Positions 32,558 through 40,785 of a stretch of DNA of 64,000 nucleotides are shown piece by piece (the first letter of the stretch is position 1; each line of letters starts with the position of its first letter). The translations under genes were made by a program, and so were the position numbers. Source of the stretch: Sphaerisporangium sp040685555 (GTDB taxonomy: Bacteria > Actinomycetota > Actinomycetes > Streptosporangiales > Streptosporangiaceae); assembly GCF_040685555.1 (NCBI RefSeq), contig NZ_JBFBIK010000005.1, forward strand, positions 1 to 64,000. Reading direction: 5' to 3'. A model generated the notes under the pieces. The model was not told where the DNA came from and did no database searches. It saw only the letters and a list, made by a program, of their open reading frames with translations.

Positions 32558-33481
32558 ATGACCATGGCGGGCGGCAAGACCGACGGCACCGTTCGGGCGA
32601 AGCGGCCGGTGCCGCCCAGCGGGCTGGTCATCGTGGACAAGCCCGCCGACTGGACCTCCCACGACGTCGTCGGCAAGATGCGGCGCCTGGCCGGCACGCG
32701 CCGGGTCGGCCACGCGGGCACTCTGGACCCCATGGCCACCGGGGTGCTGGTGATCGGCGTCGAGAAGGCCACCCGGCTGCTCGGCCACCTGGCGCTCACG
32801 GAGAAGGGCTACGACGCCACGATCCGGCTCGGCATGACCACCAACACCGACGACGCCGAGGGCGAAATCCTCACAGAGACCCCCGCCGGCCACGTGGCCG
32901 ACGAGGCCGTCCACGCGGGGGTGGCCGCGCTCACCGGCCCGATCCAGCAGGTCCCGCCCCAGGTCAGCGCCATCAAGGTGAACGGCGAGCGCGCGTACAA
33001 GCGGGCGAGGGCGGGCGAGGAGGTCCAGCTTCAGGCGCGCCCGGTCACCGTCCACGCGTTCGAGATCACCGGCATCCGCCGCCACGGGGACGTGGTCGAG
33101 GTGGACGCCTCGGTGAGCTGCTCCAGCGGCACCTACATCCGCTCGCTGGCACGCGATCTCGGGGCGGCCCTCGGCGTCGGCGGCCATCTGACCCGGCTGC
33201 GCCGCACGCGCGTCGGGCCGTACGACCTGGCGGCGGCCCGGACGATCGAGCAGCTCACGGAGAACTGCGTGATCCTGCCGATCGCCGACGCCGTGGCGGC
33301 GGCCTTCCCGCGCATGGACGTCACGGAGGAGCAGGCCAACCTGGTCGCCCACGGCGGCCGCCTGCCCTCGGCGGGGCTCGGCTCCGGCCCCATCGGCGTC
33401 TTCGCCCCCGACGGCACCCTCCTCGCCTTGGTGGAAGAGCACGGCAAGACCGCCAAACCCCTCGCCGTCTTCGTCCCCTAG
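32558..33481 (+). CDS. truB: tRNA pseudouridine-55 synthase TruB
   Basis: 307 residues, ATG 32558 with GAGGA 7 nt upstream; the same frame is open upstream into nrnA but that is shadow. SGLVIVDKPADWTSHDVVGKMRR (21-43), then GHAGTLDPMATGVL with catalytic Asp57, GPIQQVPPQVSAIKVNGERAYKRAR and SCSSGTYIRSLARDLG. The C-terminus carries a small PUA-like domain (NLVAHGGRLPSAGL). It converts U55 of the T-loop in tRNAs to pseudouridine. Confidence 0.96.
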   Translation: MTMAGGKTDGTVRAKRPVPPSGLVIVDKPADWTSHDVVGKMRRLAGTRRVGHAGTLDPMATGVLVIGVEKATRLLGHLALTEKGYDATIRLGMTTNTDDAEGEILTETPAGHVADEAVHAGVAALTGPIQQVPPQVSAIKVNGERAYKRARAGEEVQLQARPVTVHAFEITGIRRHGDVVEVDASVSCSSGTYIRSLARDLGAALGVGGHLTRLRRTRVGPYDLAAARTIEQLTENCVILPIADAVAAAFPRMDVTEEQANLVAHGGRLPSAGLGSGPIGVFAPDGTLLALVEEHGKTAKPLAVFVP

Positions 33482-33692
33482 GCCCGGAGGGCTGTCGCCT
33501 GGGTGAAGTGATGATCAGTATTCGTGTTCCCGCTGTGCGGCTCCGGGCTCACGTCGTCCATGTGACCGTACGGCCGGGGGAGCGCGCGAGGCCGTACGGG
33601 GCGCACGCCGGGAATCGGGGATCCACAGGCGCCGGCGATAGGGTTGGGAAGCGCCGTCGCCGGCCGGGCGAAGCCCGCTACTAGGAGTTCCA

Positions 33693-34307
33693 ATGAGTCC
33701 ACCGGTCCGCCGCACGCCCGGGGAGGCGGCGGCCGACGACCTGCCGGCGATGGTGCCCGAGGCGTGGCTCCTGCTGATCTACAAGGTGCCCTCGGAGCCC
33801 TCGCGGGTCCGTGTGGCCGTCTGGCGCGAGCTGAAGCGGCTCGGCGGCCTCTACCTGCAGCAGGCGGTCTGCGTCTTCCCGCGCATGGGGACGATCGAGG
33901 AGGACCTGCGGCAGATCAGGCAACGGATCGAGTCGCTGGGCGGCATTTCGTATTATTTCCCGATCGCGACGGGTGACCGCGACCAGGACACCACGCTGGT
34001 CCAGAACTTCCGCGACATGGCGGCCAAGGAGTACGCCGAGATCATCGAGGAGTGCCAGACCAAGTTCGTCAAGGAGATCGAGTTCGAGCGCTTCCGCGAG
34101 AACTACACCTTCGAGGAGTCGGAGGAGATCCGGCAGGATCTCGACAAGATCCGGCGATGGTTCGACAAGGTCGTGACTAGAGACTGGTTCGGCGGCCAGG
34201 GCCGTGAGGAGTGCGAGCAGTGGCTGGCCACCTGCGAGAGCCTCCTGGAAGACTTCGAGCAGGATGTCTACGAGCGCACGGGCGGCACGGGCCGGGCGGG
34301 GGAGTGA
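33693..34307 (+). CDS. ChrB N-terminal-domain protein
   Basis: 204 residues, ATG 33693 with GGAG about 7 nt upstream. WLLLIYKVPSEPSRVRVAVWRELKRLGGLYLQQAVCVFPRM is the ChrB_N signature, a domain with PaaX-like flavour; the rest is a charged helical region (EFERFRENYTFEESEEIRQDLDKIRRWFDKVVTRDWFGG). In chromate resistance operons full ChrB regulates the ChrA transporter; here there is no chrA and no C-terminal ChrB domain, so a chromate role is not supported. It stands alone between truB and ribF. A regulator or nuclease-like role is possible; unknown. Confidence 0.8.
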   Translation: MSPPVRRTPGEAAADDLPAMVPEAWLLLIYKVPSEPSRVRVAVWRELKRLGGLYLQQAVCVFPRMGTIEEDLRQIRQRIESLGGISYYFPIATGDRDQDTTLVQNFRDMAAKEYAEIIEECQTKFVKEIEFERFRENYTFEESEEIRQDLDKIRRWFDKVVTRDWFGGQGREECEQWLATCESLLEDFEQDVYERTGGTGRAGE

Positions 34308-34425
34308 GGCGGGGGCGTCGCCCGACGCCCCGTCCCGCTGGGCTACCCTCGTCCCCGTGCGGTGAAAACCGATCCGCATGGCAGGCTTGGGTGAGCGTGA
34401 CCATCAGCACAGGAACGAGGTCGAG

Positions 34426-35376
34426 GTGCAGGGCTGGCACGGACTCGACGACGTGCCCGGAGACTGGGGCAGGTCTGTCATCACGATCGGGGTGTTCGAC
34501 GGTGTGCACCAAGGTCATCAGCGCATGGTCGAACGTGCCGTCGCCATGGCGGCGGGCCTCGGCCTTCCCTCCGTGGTGATCACCTTCGACCCCCACCCCG
34601 ACGAGGTGGTGCGGCCAGGCAGCCACCCGCCCCGGCTGACCACGGCGCGGCACCGCACCGAGCTGCTCGGCGCCCTCGGCGTCGACGCGGTGTGCGTCCT
34701 GCCGTTCACGCTGGAGTTCTCCCGCATGACCCCCGACGAGTTCGTCCAGGCGGTCCTCGTCGACCGGCTGCACGCCGCGGGGGTGGTGGTCGGGGAGAAC
34801 TTCCGCTTCGGTCACAAGGCGGCCGGCGACGTCGAGACGCTCCGTGAGCTCGGCGAGAAGTACGACTTCGTGGCGGAGGCGGTCCCCCTGGTCAGCAGCG
34901 GCGAGGCGATCTCCTCCAGCCTGGTCAGAGAGAGCCTGGCGGCGGGCGACGTCGCCGCGGCGGCCGAGGCGCTCGGCCGCCCGCACCGCGTCGAGGGCGT
35001 GGTCGTCCGGGGCCACCAGCGGGGCCGGGCGCTGCTCGGCTTCCCCACGGCGAACGTGGAGTCCCCGGCGTTCACCGCCATCCCGGCCGACGGCGTCTAC
35101 GCGGGCTGGCTCGAGTGCACGCAGTCCCCCTCGCCGCATGAGGGCAAGCGGTGGCCGGCGGCGATCTCCATCGGCACCAACCCGACGTTCGAGGGTGTCG
35201 AGCGCACGGTGGAGGCCTACGCCCTCGACCGCGACGATCTCGACCTCTACGGGGCCCACGTCGTCGTCGACTTCGCCGTGCGGCTCCGCGACACGCTGAA
35301 GTTCGACTCCATCGACGCGCTCATCGAGCAGATGCGCCGCGACGTCGACGAGGCCCGCCGCCTCGTCGGAGGCTGA
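34426..35376 (+). CDS. ribF: Bifunctional riboflavin kinase/FAD synthetase
   Basis: 316 residues from GTG 34426 (GAGG 5 nt upstream); an ATG at 34378 adds 16 residues not seen in homologues. The N-terminal FMN adenylyltransferase has VITIGVFDGVHQGHQ (18-32), FDPHP, and SSSLVRESLAAGD; the C-terminal flavokinase has GRALLGFPTANVE, DGVYAGW, ISIGTNPTFEGVERTVEAYAL and LYG. It makes FMN then FAD from riboflavin with ATP, feeding the many flavoenzymes. Placement before rpsO is standard. Confidence 0.96.
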   Translation: MQGWHGLDDVPGDWGRSVITIGVFDGVHQGHQRMVERAVAMAAGLGLPSVVITFDPHPDEVVRPGSHPPRLTTARHRTELLGALGVDAVCVLPFTLEFSRMTPDEFVQAVLVDRLHAAGVVVGENFRFGHKAAGDVETLRELGEKYDFVAEAVPLVSSGEAISSSLVRESLAAGDVAAAAEALGRPHRVEGVVVRGHQRGRALLGFPTANVESPAFTAIPADGVYAGWLECTQSPSPHEGKRWPAAISIGTNPTFEGVERTVEAYALDRDDLDLYGAHVVVDFAVRLRDTLKFDSIDALIEQMRRDVDEARRLVGG

Positions 35377-35573
35377 TCTTCCCCGGCGATCGCCCGGTGG
35401 CGCCAGGAGCGCGGAGCCGTCCACGGTGATGGCACGGCGATGGTAGCCTGACGTGTCGGCTCGGTTTCGGCGCGCTCCGCGCTGCCCGTCGACCGGTTAC
35501 GGCGACTGTAGGCACACACGGTCGCTCGTTGGCAATCATCTGACGTGTGCCCGTAGACAGTTGAAGGAGAGCC

Positions 35574-35843
35574 GTGTCGCTCGACACCGCCGCCAAGAAG
35601 ACGATCATCAGTGAGTACGGCACCGGAGACGGTGACACCGGGTCCCCCGAGGTGCAGATCGCGCTGCTGAGCAAGCGCATCAGCGAGCTCACCGAGCACC
35701 TCAAGACCCACAAGCACGACCACCACAGCCGCCGTGGGCTGCTGCTGCTGGTCGGCCGTCGCCGCCGCCTGCTGAAGTACCTCTCCAGCAAGGACATCGC
35801 GCGCTACCGCACCCTGATCGAGCGGCTCGGTCTGCGCCGATAG
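35574..35843 (+). CDS. rpsO: 30S ribosomal protein S15
   Basis: 89 residues, GTG 35574 with AAGGAGAG upstream. SLDTAAKKTIISEYGTGDGDTGSPEVQIALLSKRISELTEHLKTHKHDHHSRRGL is typical S15; Arg-rich C-terminus. S15 binds the central domain of 16S rRNA and is an early assembly protein. The 197-bp leader has a small inverted pair (GGCACAC/GTGTGCC around 35513 and 35544) that may form autoregulatory structure, but this is weak. Upstream of pnp as in nearly all bacteria. Confidence 0.98.
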   Translation: MSLDTAAKKTIISEYGTGDGDTGSPEVQIALLSKRISELTEHLKTHKHDHHSRRGLLLLVGRRRRLLKYLSSKDIARYRTLIERLGLRR

Positions 35844-35846
35844 TGT

Positions 35847-35877
35847 AGAGGGGAGCGGCATAGTGTCGCTCCCTCTC
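35847..35877 (+). terminator. Hairpin 1 between rpsO and pnp
   Basis: AGAGGGGAGCG (35847-35857) pairs with CGCTCCCTCT from 35867 with one bulged G; loop of 9 nt; starts 4 nt after the rpsO stop. In Streptomyces coelicolor the rpsO-pnp intergenic hairpin is an RNase III target, so it may be a processing site and/or partial terminator. Confidence 0.65.
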
Positions 35878-35878
35878 T

Positions 35879-35907
35879 CATATCAGGGCAAAGGCATCCC
35901 TGATATG
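35879..35907. promoter_or_regulatory. 10-bp perfect palindrome CATATCAGGG in the pnp leader
   Basis: CATATCAGGG (35879-35888) and CCCTGATATG (35898-35907) are exact reverse complements with a 9-nt loop, directly after hairpin 1. Its AT content is unusual here. It could be a second RNA stem in the pnp leader or a protein-binding site. The remaining 35908-36256 upstream of pnp contains no gene or further structure that I could support. Confidence 0.55.
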
Positions 35908-36256
35908 GAGAAATCCGGTCGGCGCGTCGCAGCGCGGCGCGCGGCCGCTTCCGAGCTAACTTGCCTCTAGAAAGACAACTGAAGAGCCGAGAAAGTGCCC
36001 CGCGTCCCGCACAGCACAAACGCGCGTTCCCGTGACGCCTGCGGGCCGGTCCTCGGTAGTGGCTTCCGGATGTCGACGGCGCGAACGCCGTACAGCCCGG
36101 GTGCTTCGATCGAAGACCGGCGCTGCACATGACGGGGAGCCGGCATAACGGAGCCGGGCACGAGCGAGCCGACCGCGACGATACCGGTCGGCCGGCGAGT
36201 GCCTGAGCGTGTGCGACCACAGCACGGACGCGGGCGACGACCCAAGGAGGTCCCCC

Positions 36257-38584
36257 GTGGAGGGTGTCCACAGCACGGAAGCCGTGATCGACAACGGCTC
36301 ATTCGGTACGCGTACCATCCGGTTCGAGACCGGGCGGCTCGCGCGCCAGGCGGCGGGAAGCTCCGTCGTCTACCTGGACGACGAGACGATGGTCCTGTCC
36401 GCCACCACCGCGTCCAAGCATCCCAAGGAGAGCCTGGACTTCTTCCCGCTCACCGTGGATGTCGAGGAGCGGATGTACGCCGCGGGCCGGATCCCCGGTT
36501 CGTTCTTCCGCCGTGAGGGCCGGCCGTCCGAGGACGCCATCCTCACCTGCCGCCTGATCGACCGCCCGCTGCGCCCGTCCTTCGTCAAGGGCCTGCGCAA
36601 CGAGGTCCAGGTCGTGGCGACGATCATGGCGCTCAACCCCGACCACCTGTACGACGTCGTGGCCATCAACGCCGCGAGCCTGTCGACGCAGCTGGCCGGC
36701 TTGCCCTTCTCCGGCCCGATCGGCGGCGTCCGCGTCGCGCTGATCAGCGGCCAGTGGGTGGCGTTCCCGACCCACTCGGAGCTGGAGGGCGCGACCTTCG
36801 ACATGGTCGTCGCCGGCCGGGTCCTGGAGGACGGCGACGTCGCGATCATGATGGTCGAGGCCGAGTCGACCCGCGACACGCTCAAGCTGGTCAACGAGGG
36901 CGCGGTCGCCCCGACCGAGGAGACCGTCGCCGAGGGCCTGGAGGCGGCGAAGCCGTTCATCAAGGTGCTCGTCGAGGCGCAGAACAAGATCGCTCAGGTC
37001 GCCGCCAAGGAGACCGCGCAGTTCCCCGTCTTCCTCGACTACCAGGAGGACGTGTACGAGGCCGTCGCGGGCGCGGTGCGCAGCGAGCTGGCCTCCGCGC
37101 TGACGATCGCCGGCAAGAAGGAGCGCGAGGCCGAGCTCGACCGGGTCAAGGCTCTCGCCCTGGAGAAGCTGGGCCCCGACTTCGAGGGCCGCGAGAAGGA
37201 GATCTCCGCCGCCTTCCGCTCGCTGACCAAGAAGCTCATGCGCGAGCGCGTGATCAGCGAGGGCGTCCGCATCGACGGCCGCGGCACCAAGGACATCCGG
37301 CAGCTCAGCGCCGAGGTCCAGGTGGTCCCGAGGGTCCACGGGTCGGCCCTGTTCGAGCGCGGCGAGACCCAGATCCTGGGCATCACCACGCTGAACATGC
37401 TCCGCATGGAGCAGATGATCGACACGCTCAACCCCGAGCGCACCAAGCGCTACATGCACAACTACAACTTCCCGCCTTACTCCACCGGTGAGACCGGCCG
37501 CGTGGGCTCGCCCAAGCGCCGCGAGATCGGCCACGGCGCGCTCGCCGAGCGGGCGCTCGTGCCGGTGCTCCCGAGCCGCGAGGAGTTCCCGTACGCCATC
37601 CGCCAGGTGTCGGAGGCGCTGAGCTCCAACGGCTCGACCAGCATGGGCTCGGTCTGCGCCTCGACCATGGCGCTCCTGGACGCGGGTGTCCCGCTCAAGG
37701 AGATGGTCGCGGGCATCGCGATGGGCCTCATCGGCGAGGGCGGCCAGTTCGTCACGCTCACCGACATCCTCGGTGCCGAGGACGCCATGGGCGACATGGA
37801 CTTCAAGGTCGCCGGCACCCGTGACGTCATCACGGCGCTGCAGCTCGACACCAAGCTCGACGGCATCCCGGCGTCGGTCCTGGCGGGCGCGCTCAAGCAG
37901 GCCAAGGCCGCCCGTCTCGCGATCCTCGACGTGATGCAGGAGGCGATCGACTCCCCGGCGGAGATGAACCCGACCGCGCCGCGCATCATCACGATCAAGG
38001 TCCCGGTCGACAAGATCGGAGAGGTCATCGGCCCGAAGGGCAAGATGATCAACCAGATCCAGGACGACACCGGCGCCGAGATCACGATCGAGGACGACGG
38101 CACGATCTACATCGGCGCGACCGACGGCCCGTCGGCCGAGGCCGCGCGGACCACGATCAACTCGATCGCGAACCCGCACATGCCGGAGATCGGCGAGCGC
38201 TACCTGGGCACGGTCGTCAAGATCGCGGCCTTCGGCGCGTTCGTCAGCCTGCTCCCCGGCAAGGACGGCCTGCTGCACGTTTCGCAGATCCGCAAGCTGC
38301 ACGGCGGCAAGCGCATCGAGAACGTCGAGGACGTCATGAACGTCGGCGACAAGATCCAGGTGGAGATCGCCGAGATCGACTCGCGCGGCAAGCTGTCCCT
38401 GGTCCCCGTCGAGGTCATCGAGAAGGAGGCCGCGGCCAAGGCCGAGGGCGGTTCGACCGACGAGGGCCCGAGCCAGGCCGACTCCGCCGAGCCGCGTGAC
38501 GAGCGCGGCGACCGTGGCGAGCGCAACGGCGACCGGCCGCGCCGGTCGCGCACCCGCGGCGGACGGGACGACCGCAACTCGTGA
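36257..38584 (+). CDS. pnp: Polynucleotide phosphorylase
   Basis: 775 residues, GTG 36257 with AAGGAGG 6 nt upstream, which decides against the longer open frame from 36209. Two RNase PH domains flank an alpha-helical domain (first around 10-150 with FFRREGRPSEDAILTCRLIDRPLRPSF; second with VHGSALFERGETQILGITTL and GDMDFKVAGT), then KH (VIGPKGKMINQIQDDTGAEI) and S1 (GTVVKIAAFGAFVSLLPGKDGLLHVS). The last 60 residues are acidic then Arg-rich. It degrades RNA with phosphate and, in actinobacteria, also adds 3' tails and guanosine polyphosphate-sensitive activity has been described. Its stop overlaps the next start (GTGA). Confidence 0.98.
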   Translation: MEGVHSTEAVIDNGSFGTRTIRFETGRLARQAAGSSVVYLDDETMVLSATTASKHPKESLDFFPLTVDVEERMYAAGRIPGSFFRREGRPSEDAILTCRLIDRPLRPSFVKGLRNEVQVVATIMALNPDHLYDVVAINAASLSTQLAGLPFSGPIGGVRVALISGQWVAFPTHSELEGATFDMVVAGRVLEDGDVAIMMVEAESTRDTLKLVNEGAVAPTEETVAEGLEAAKPFIKVLVEAQNKIAQVAAKETAQFPVFLDYQEDVYEAVAGAVRSELASALTIAGKKEREAELDRVKALALEKLGPDFEGREKEISAAFRSLTKKLMRERVISEGVRIDGRGTKDIRQLSAEVQVVPRVHGSALFERGETQILGITTLNMLRMEQMIDTLNPERTKRYMHNYNFPPYSTGETGRVGSPKRREIGHGALAERALVPVLPSREEFPYAIRQVSEALSSNGSTSMGSVCASTMALLDAGVPLKEMVAGIAMGLIGEGGQFVTLTDILGAEDAMGDMDFKVAGTRDVITALQLDTKLDGIPASVLAGALKQAKAARLAILDVMQEAIDSPAEMNPTAPRIITIKVPVDKIGEVIGPKGKMINQIQDDTGAEITIEDDGTIYIGATDGPSAEAARTTINSIANPHMPEIGERYLGTVVKIAAFGAFVSLLPGKDGLLHVSQIRKLHGGKRIENVEDVMNVGDKIQVEIAEIDSRGKLSLVPVEVIEKEAAAKAEGGSTDEGPSQADSAEPRDERGDRGERNGDRPRRSRTRGGRDDRNS

Positions 38585-39891
38585 CCACCACCACTCTGCA
38601 CCCCGGCAGGGACGGTGCCGGGGTCGTACAGCGCACCGTCCTTCCCGGTGGTCTCCGGGTGGTGACCGAGACCATGCCGACCGTGCGTTCCGTCGCGGTC
38701 GGCATGTGGGTCGGCATCGGATCGCGTGACGAGGCCTCCGAGCACACGGGGGCCACCCACTTCCTCGAACACCTGCTGTTCAAGGGCACTCCCACCCGCG
38801 ACGCCCTGGAGATCTCCGCGGCGATCGAGGGCATCGGCGGCGAGATCAACGCCTTCACCGCCAAGGAGTACACCTGCTACTACGCGCGGGTGCTCGACGA
38901 GGATCTGCCGCTGGCCATCGACGTGCTGGCCGACGTCGTGACCTCCTCCCTGATCACCGCCGAGGACGTCGAGTCCGAGCGCGGCGTGATCCTGGAGGAG
39001 ATCGCCATGCACGACGACGACCCGTCGGACGTCGTGCACGAGCAGTTCTCGGCGGAGCTGTACGGCGACACGCCCATCGGGCGGCCCATCCTCGGGTCGG
39101 TCGAGTCGATCAACGAGCTGTCGCGTGACCGCATCGCCGAGTACTACCAGAGCTACTACCAGCCCCCGCACACCGTGGTCTCGGTGTGCGGCAACGTCAC
39201 CCACGAGCGGGTGGTGGAGCTGGTGGCCTCGGCCTACCAGCGGGCGGGCGCGCTCGGCGGTTCCGGGACGCCCGTCCCGCCGCGCCTGTCCGGCGAGGGC
39301 GCCTCACCGCGCTCCGGCGTGCGCGTGGTCGACCGGCCGACCGAGCAGGCCAACCTGGTCCTCGGCACGACCGCGTTCTCTCGTACGGACGACCGGCGCT
39401 TCGCCCTGGGCGTGCTCAACGCCGCCCTGGGCGGGGGCATGTCGTCCCGGCTCTTCCAGGAGATCCGTGAGAAGCGCGGCCTCGCGTACTCGGCGTACAG
39501 CTTCACGGCCCAGTACGCGGACACCGGCCAGTTCGGGATCTACGTGGGGTGCCTTCCCGCCAAGATCGACGACGTGCTGAAGATCTGCCGCGAGGAGATC
39601 ACCCGGGTCGTCGCCGACAGCATCACCGAGGACGAGATCGGGCGCGGCAAGGGCCAGATGCGCGGCGGTCTCGTGCTCGGCCTGGAGGACACCGGCTCGC
39701 GCATGTCGCGCATCGGCAAGAGCGAGCTGGTGTACGACACGCTGATGTCGGTCGACGAGGTGCTGGCGCGCATCGACGCCGTCACCCCGGAGGAGGTCGA
39801 CTCCGTGGCCAGGGAGATCCTTTCCCAGCCGATGACGCTGGCCGTCATCGGGCCGTACGGCGACAAGGACTTCAGCGCCTCCGTCGAGTGA
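38581..39891 (+). CDS. M16-family zinc peptidase
   Basis: 436 residues, GTG 38581 overlapping the pnp stop by 4 nt. The inverted zinc motif HFLEH (60-64) is followed about 75 residues later by Glu139/Glu140 in GVILEEIAMHDD, the third ligand. The second, inactive half has the QANLVLGTTAFSRTDDRRFALGVLNAALGGGMSSRLFQEIREKRGLAYSAYS region with its R/Y motif. It resembles the mitochondrial processing peptidase family; actinobacterial members next to pnp are conserved but of unknown substrate. A GNRA-loop terminator follows. Confidence 0.93.
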   Translation: MTTTTLHPGRDGAGVVQRTVLPGGLRVVTETMPTVRSVAVGMWVGIGSRDEASEHTGATHFLEHLLFKGTPTRDALEISAAIEGIGGEINAFTAKEYTCYYARVLDEDLPLAIDVLADVVTSSLITAEDVESERGVILEEIAMHDDDPSDVVHEQFSAELYGDTPIGRPILGSVESINELSRDRIAEYYQSYYQPPHTVVSVCGNVTHERVVELVASAYQRAGALGGSGTPVPPRLSGEGASPRSGVRVVDRPTEQANLVLGTTAFSRTDDRRFALGVLNAALGGGMSSRLFQEIREKRGLAYSAYSFTAQYADTGQFGIYVGCLPAKIDDVLKICREEITRVVADSITEDEIGRGKGQMRGGLVLGLEDTGSRMSRIGKSELVYDTLMSVDEVLARIDAVTPEEVDSVAREILSQPMTLAVIGPYGDKDFSASVE

Positions 39892-39908
39892 CGGCCGCGA
39901 CGTGACCA

Positions 39909-39936
39909 GGCCCGGGCCCCGCGAGGGGTCCGGGCC
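39909..39936 (+). terminator. 12-bp hairpin with GCGA loop after the M16 gene
   Basis: GGCCCGGGCCCC (39909-39920) pairs with GGGGTCCGGGCC (39925-39936), one G-T, around the GNRA-type tetraloop GCGA, followed by TTCTCTTC. A convincing intrinsic terminator. Confidence 0.85.
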
Positions 39937-39948
39937 TTCTCTTCGCGC

Positions 39949-39954
39949 TACGCT
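39949..39954 (+). promoter_or_regulatory. -10 hexamer TACGCT of dapB (leaderless)
   Basis: TACGCT fits TAnnnT and lies 8 nt before GTG 39963 with no ribosome binding site; directly downstream of the M16 terminator, so dapB has its own promoter. Confidence 0.5.
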
Positions 39955-39962
39955 TGGGCGTC

Positions 39963-40700
39963 GTGATCAGGGTTGGAGTTCTGGGCGCCCGCGGGCGCGT
40001 CGGTGTCGAGGTGTGCAAGGCCGTCCACGCGGCGGACGACATGGAGCTGGTGGCGGCGGTCGACGCCGGCGATCCCATCGAGTCGCTGACCCCCGCCGAG
40101 GTGGTGGTCGACTTCACCCACCCCGACGTGGTCATGGACAACCTCAAGTGGTGTGTCGAGCACGGCATCCACCCGGTGGTGGGCACGACCGGGTTCGACG
40201 CCGCCCGCCTCGCGACCGTGCGGGGCTGGCTCGGCGAGCATCCGGGCGTCAACGCCCTGATCGCCCCCAACTTCGGCATCGCCGCCGTGCTGATGATGCA
40301 CTTCGCCCAGCAGGCCGCGCGCTACTTCGAGTCCGTCGAGATCGTCGAGCTCCACCACCCCAACAAGGCCGACGCCCCTTCGGGCACGGCGCGCCGCACG
40401 GCCGAGCTGGTCGCCGAGGCGCGGCGCAAGGCGGGCCTCGGCCCCATGCCGGACGCGACGACCTCCGAGCTCGACGGTGCCCGCGGGGCCGACGTCGACG
40501 GTGTGCGGGTTCACGGCGTGCGCCTGGCGGGCCTGATCGCCCACCAGGAGGTGCTGCTGGGCGGCGACGGCGAGATCCTGACGATCCGTCACGACACGAT
40601 GAACCGCTCGTCGTTCACCCCCGGCGTGCTCCTCGGCGTCCGCCGCGTCCGTGAGCTTCCGGGCCTCACCGTCGGCCTTGAGAACCTTCTCGACCTCTGA
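39963..40700 (+). CDS. dapB: 4-hydroxy-tetrahydrodipicolinate reductase
   Basis: 245 residues from GTG 39963, chosen because VIRVGVLGARGRVG gives the dinucleotide loop at the normal place and a -10 sits 8 nt upstream; a TTG at 39954 overlaps that -10. VVGTTGFD, IAPNFGIAAVLMM, ELHHPNKADAPSGTA with catalytic His131/132 and Lys135, and LIAHQEVLLGG are DapB landmarks. It reduces the DapA product with NAD(P)H in the lysine/diaminopimelate pathway for cell wall and lysine. dapA lies 4 kb downstream at 44788. Confidence 0.95.
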   Translation: MIRVGVLGARGRVGVEVCKAVHAADDMELVAAVDAGDPIESLTPAEVVVDFTHPDVVMDNLKWCVEHGIHPVVGTTGFDAARLATVRGWLGEHPGVNALIAPNFGIAAVLMMHFAQQAARYFESVEIVELHHPNKADAPSGTARRTAELVAEARRKAGLGPMPDATTSELDGARGADVDGVRVHGVRLAGLIAHQEVLLGGDGEILTIRHDTMNRSSFTPGVLLGVRRVRELPGLTVGLENLLDL

Positions 40701-40712
40701 GCCCCCTGCGCA

Positions 40713-40737
40713 GGCCCTGGAGGGGCCCTCTAGGGCC
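40713..40737. terminator. Hairpin between convergent dapB and menA
   Basis: GGCCCT (40713-40718) pairs with AGGGCC (40732-40737); the intervening GGAGGGGCCCTCT is itself partly palindromic. A second small hairpin, GAGGC-GGAA-GCCTC (40753-40766), follows. Confidence 0.5.
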
Positions 40738-40785
40738 GGGGAAGGTCCTGGCGAGGCGGAAGCCTCACCGGGCGGGGAGAGGCTT

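Noticed and set aside
35500..35560. Possible rpsO leader regulatory stem (GGCACAC/GTGTGCC)
   Set aside because: Only 7 bp and without supporting structure; too weak to list as a site.
36299..38302. A 667-codon frame antisense to pnp
   Set aside because: Shadow of pnp; repetitive Asp/Leu/Arg composition with no motifs.
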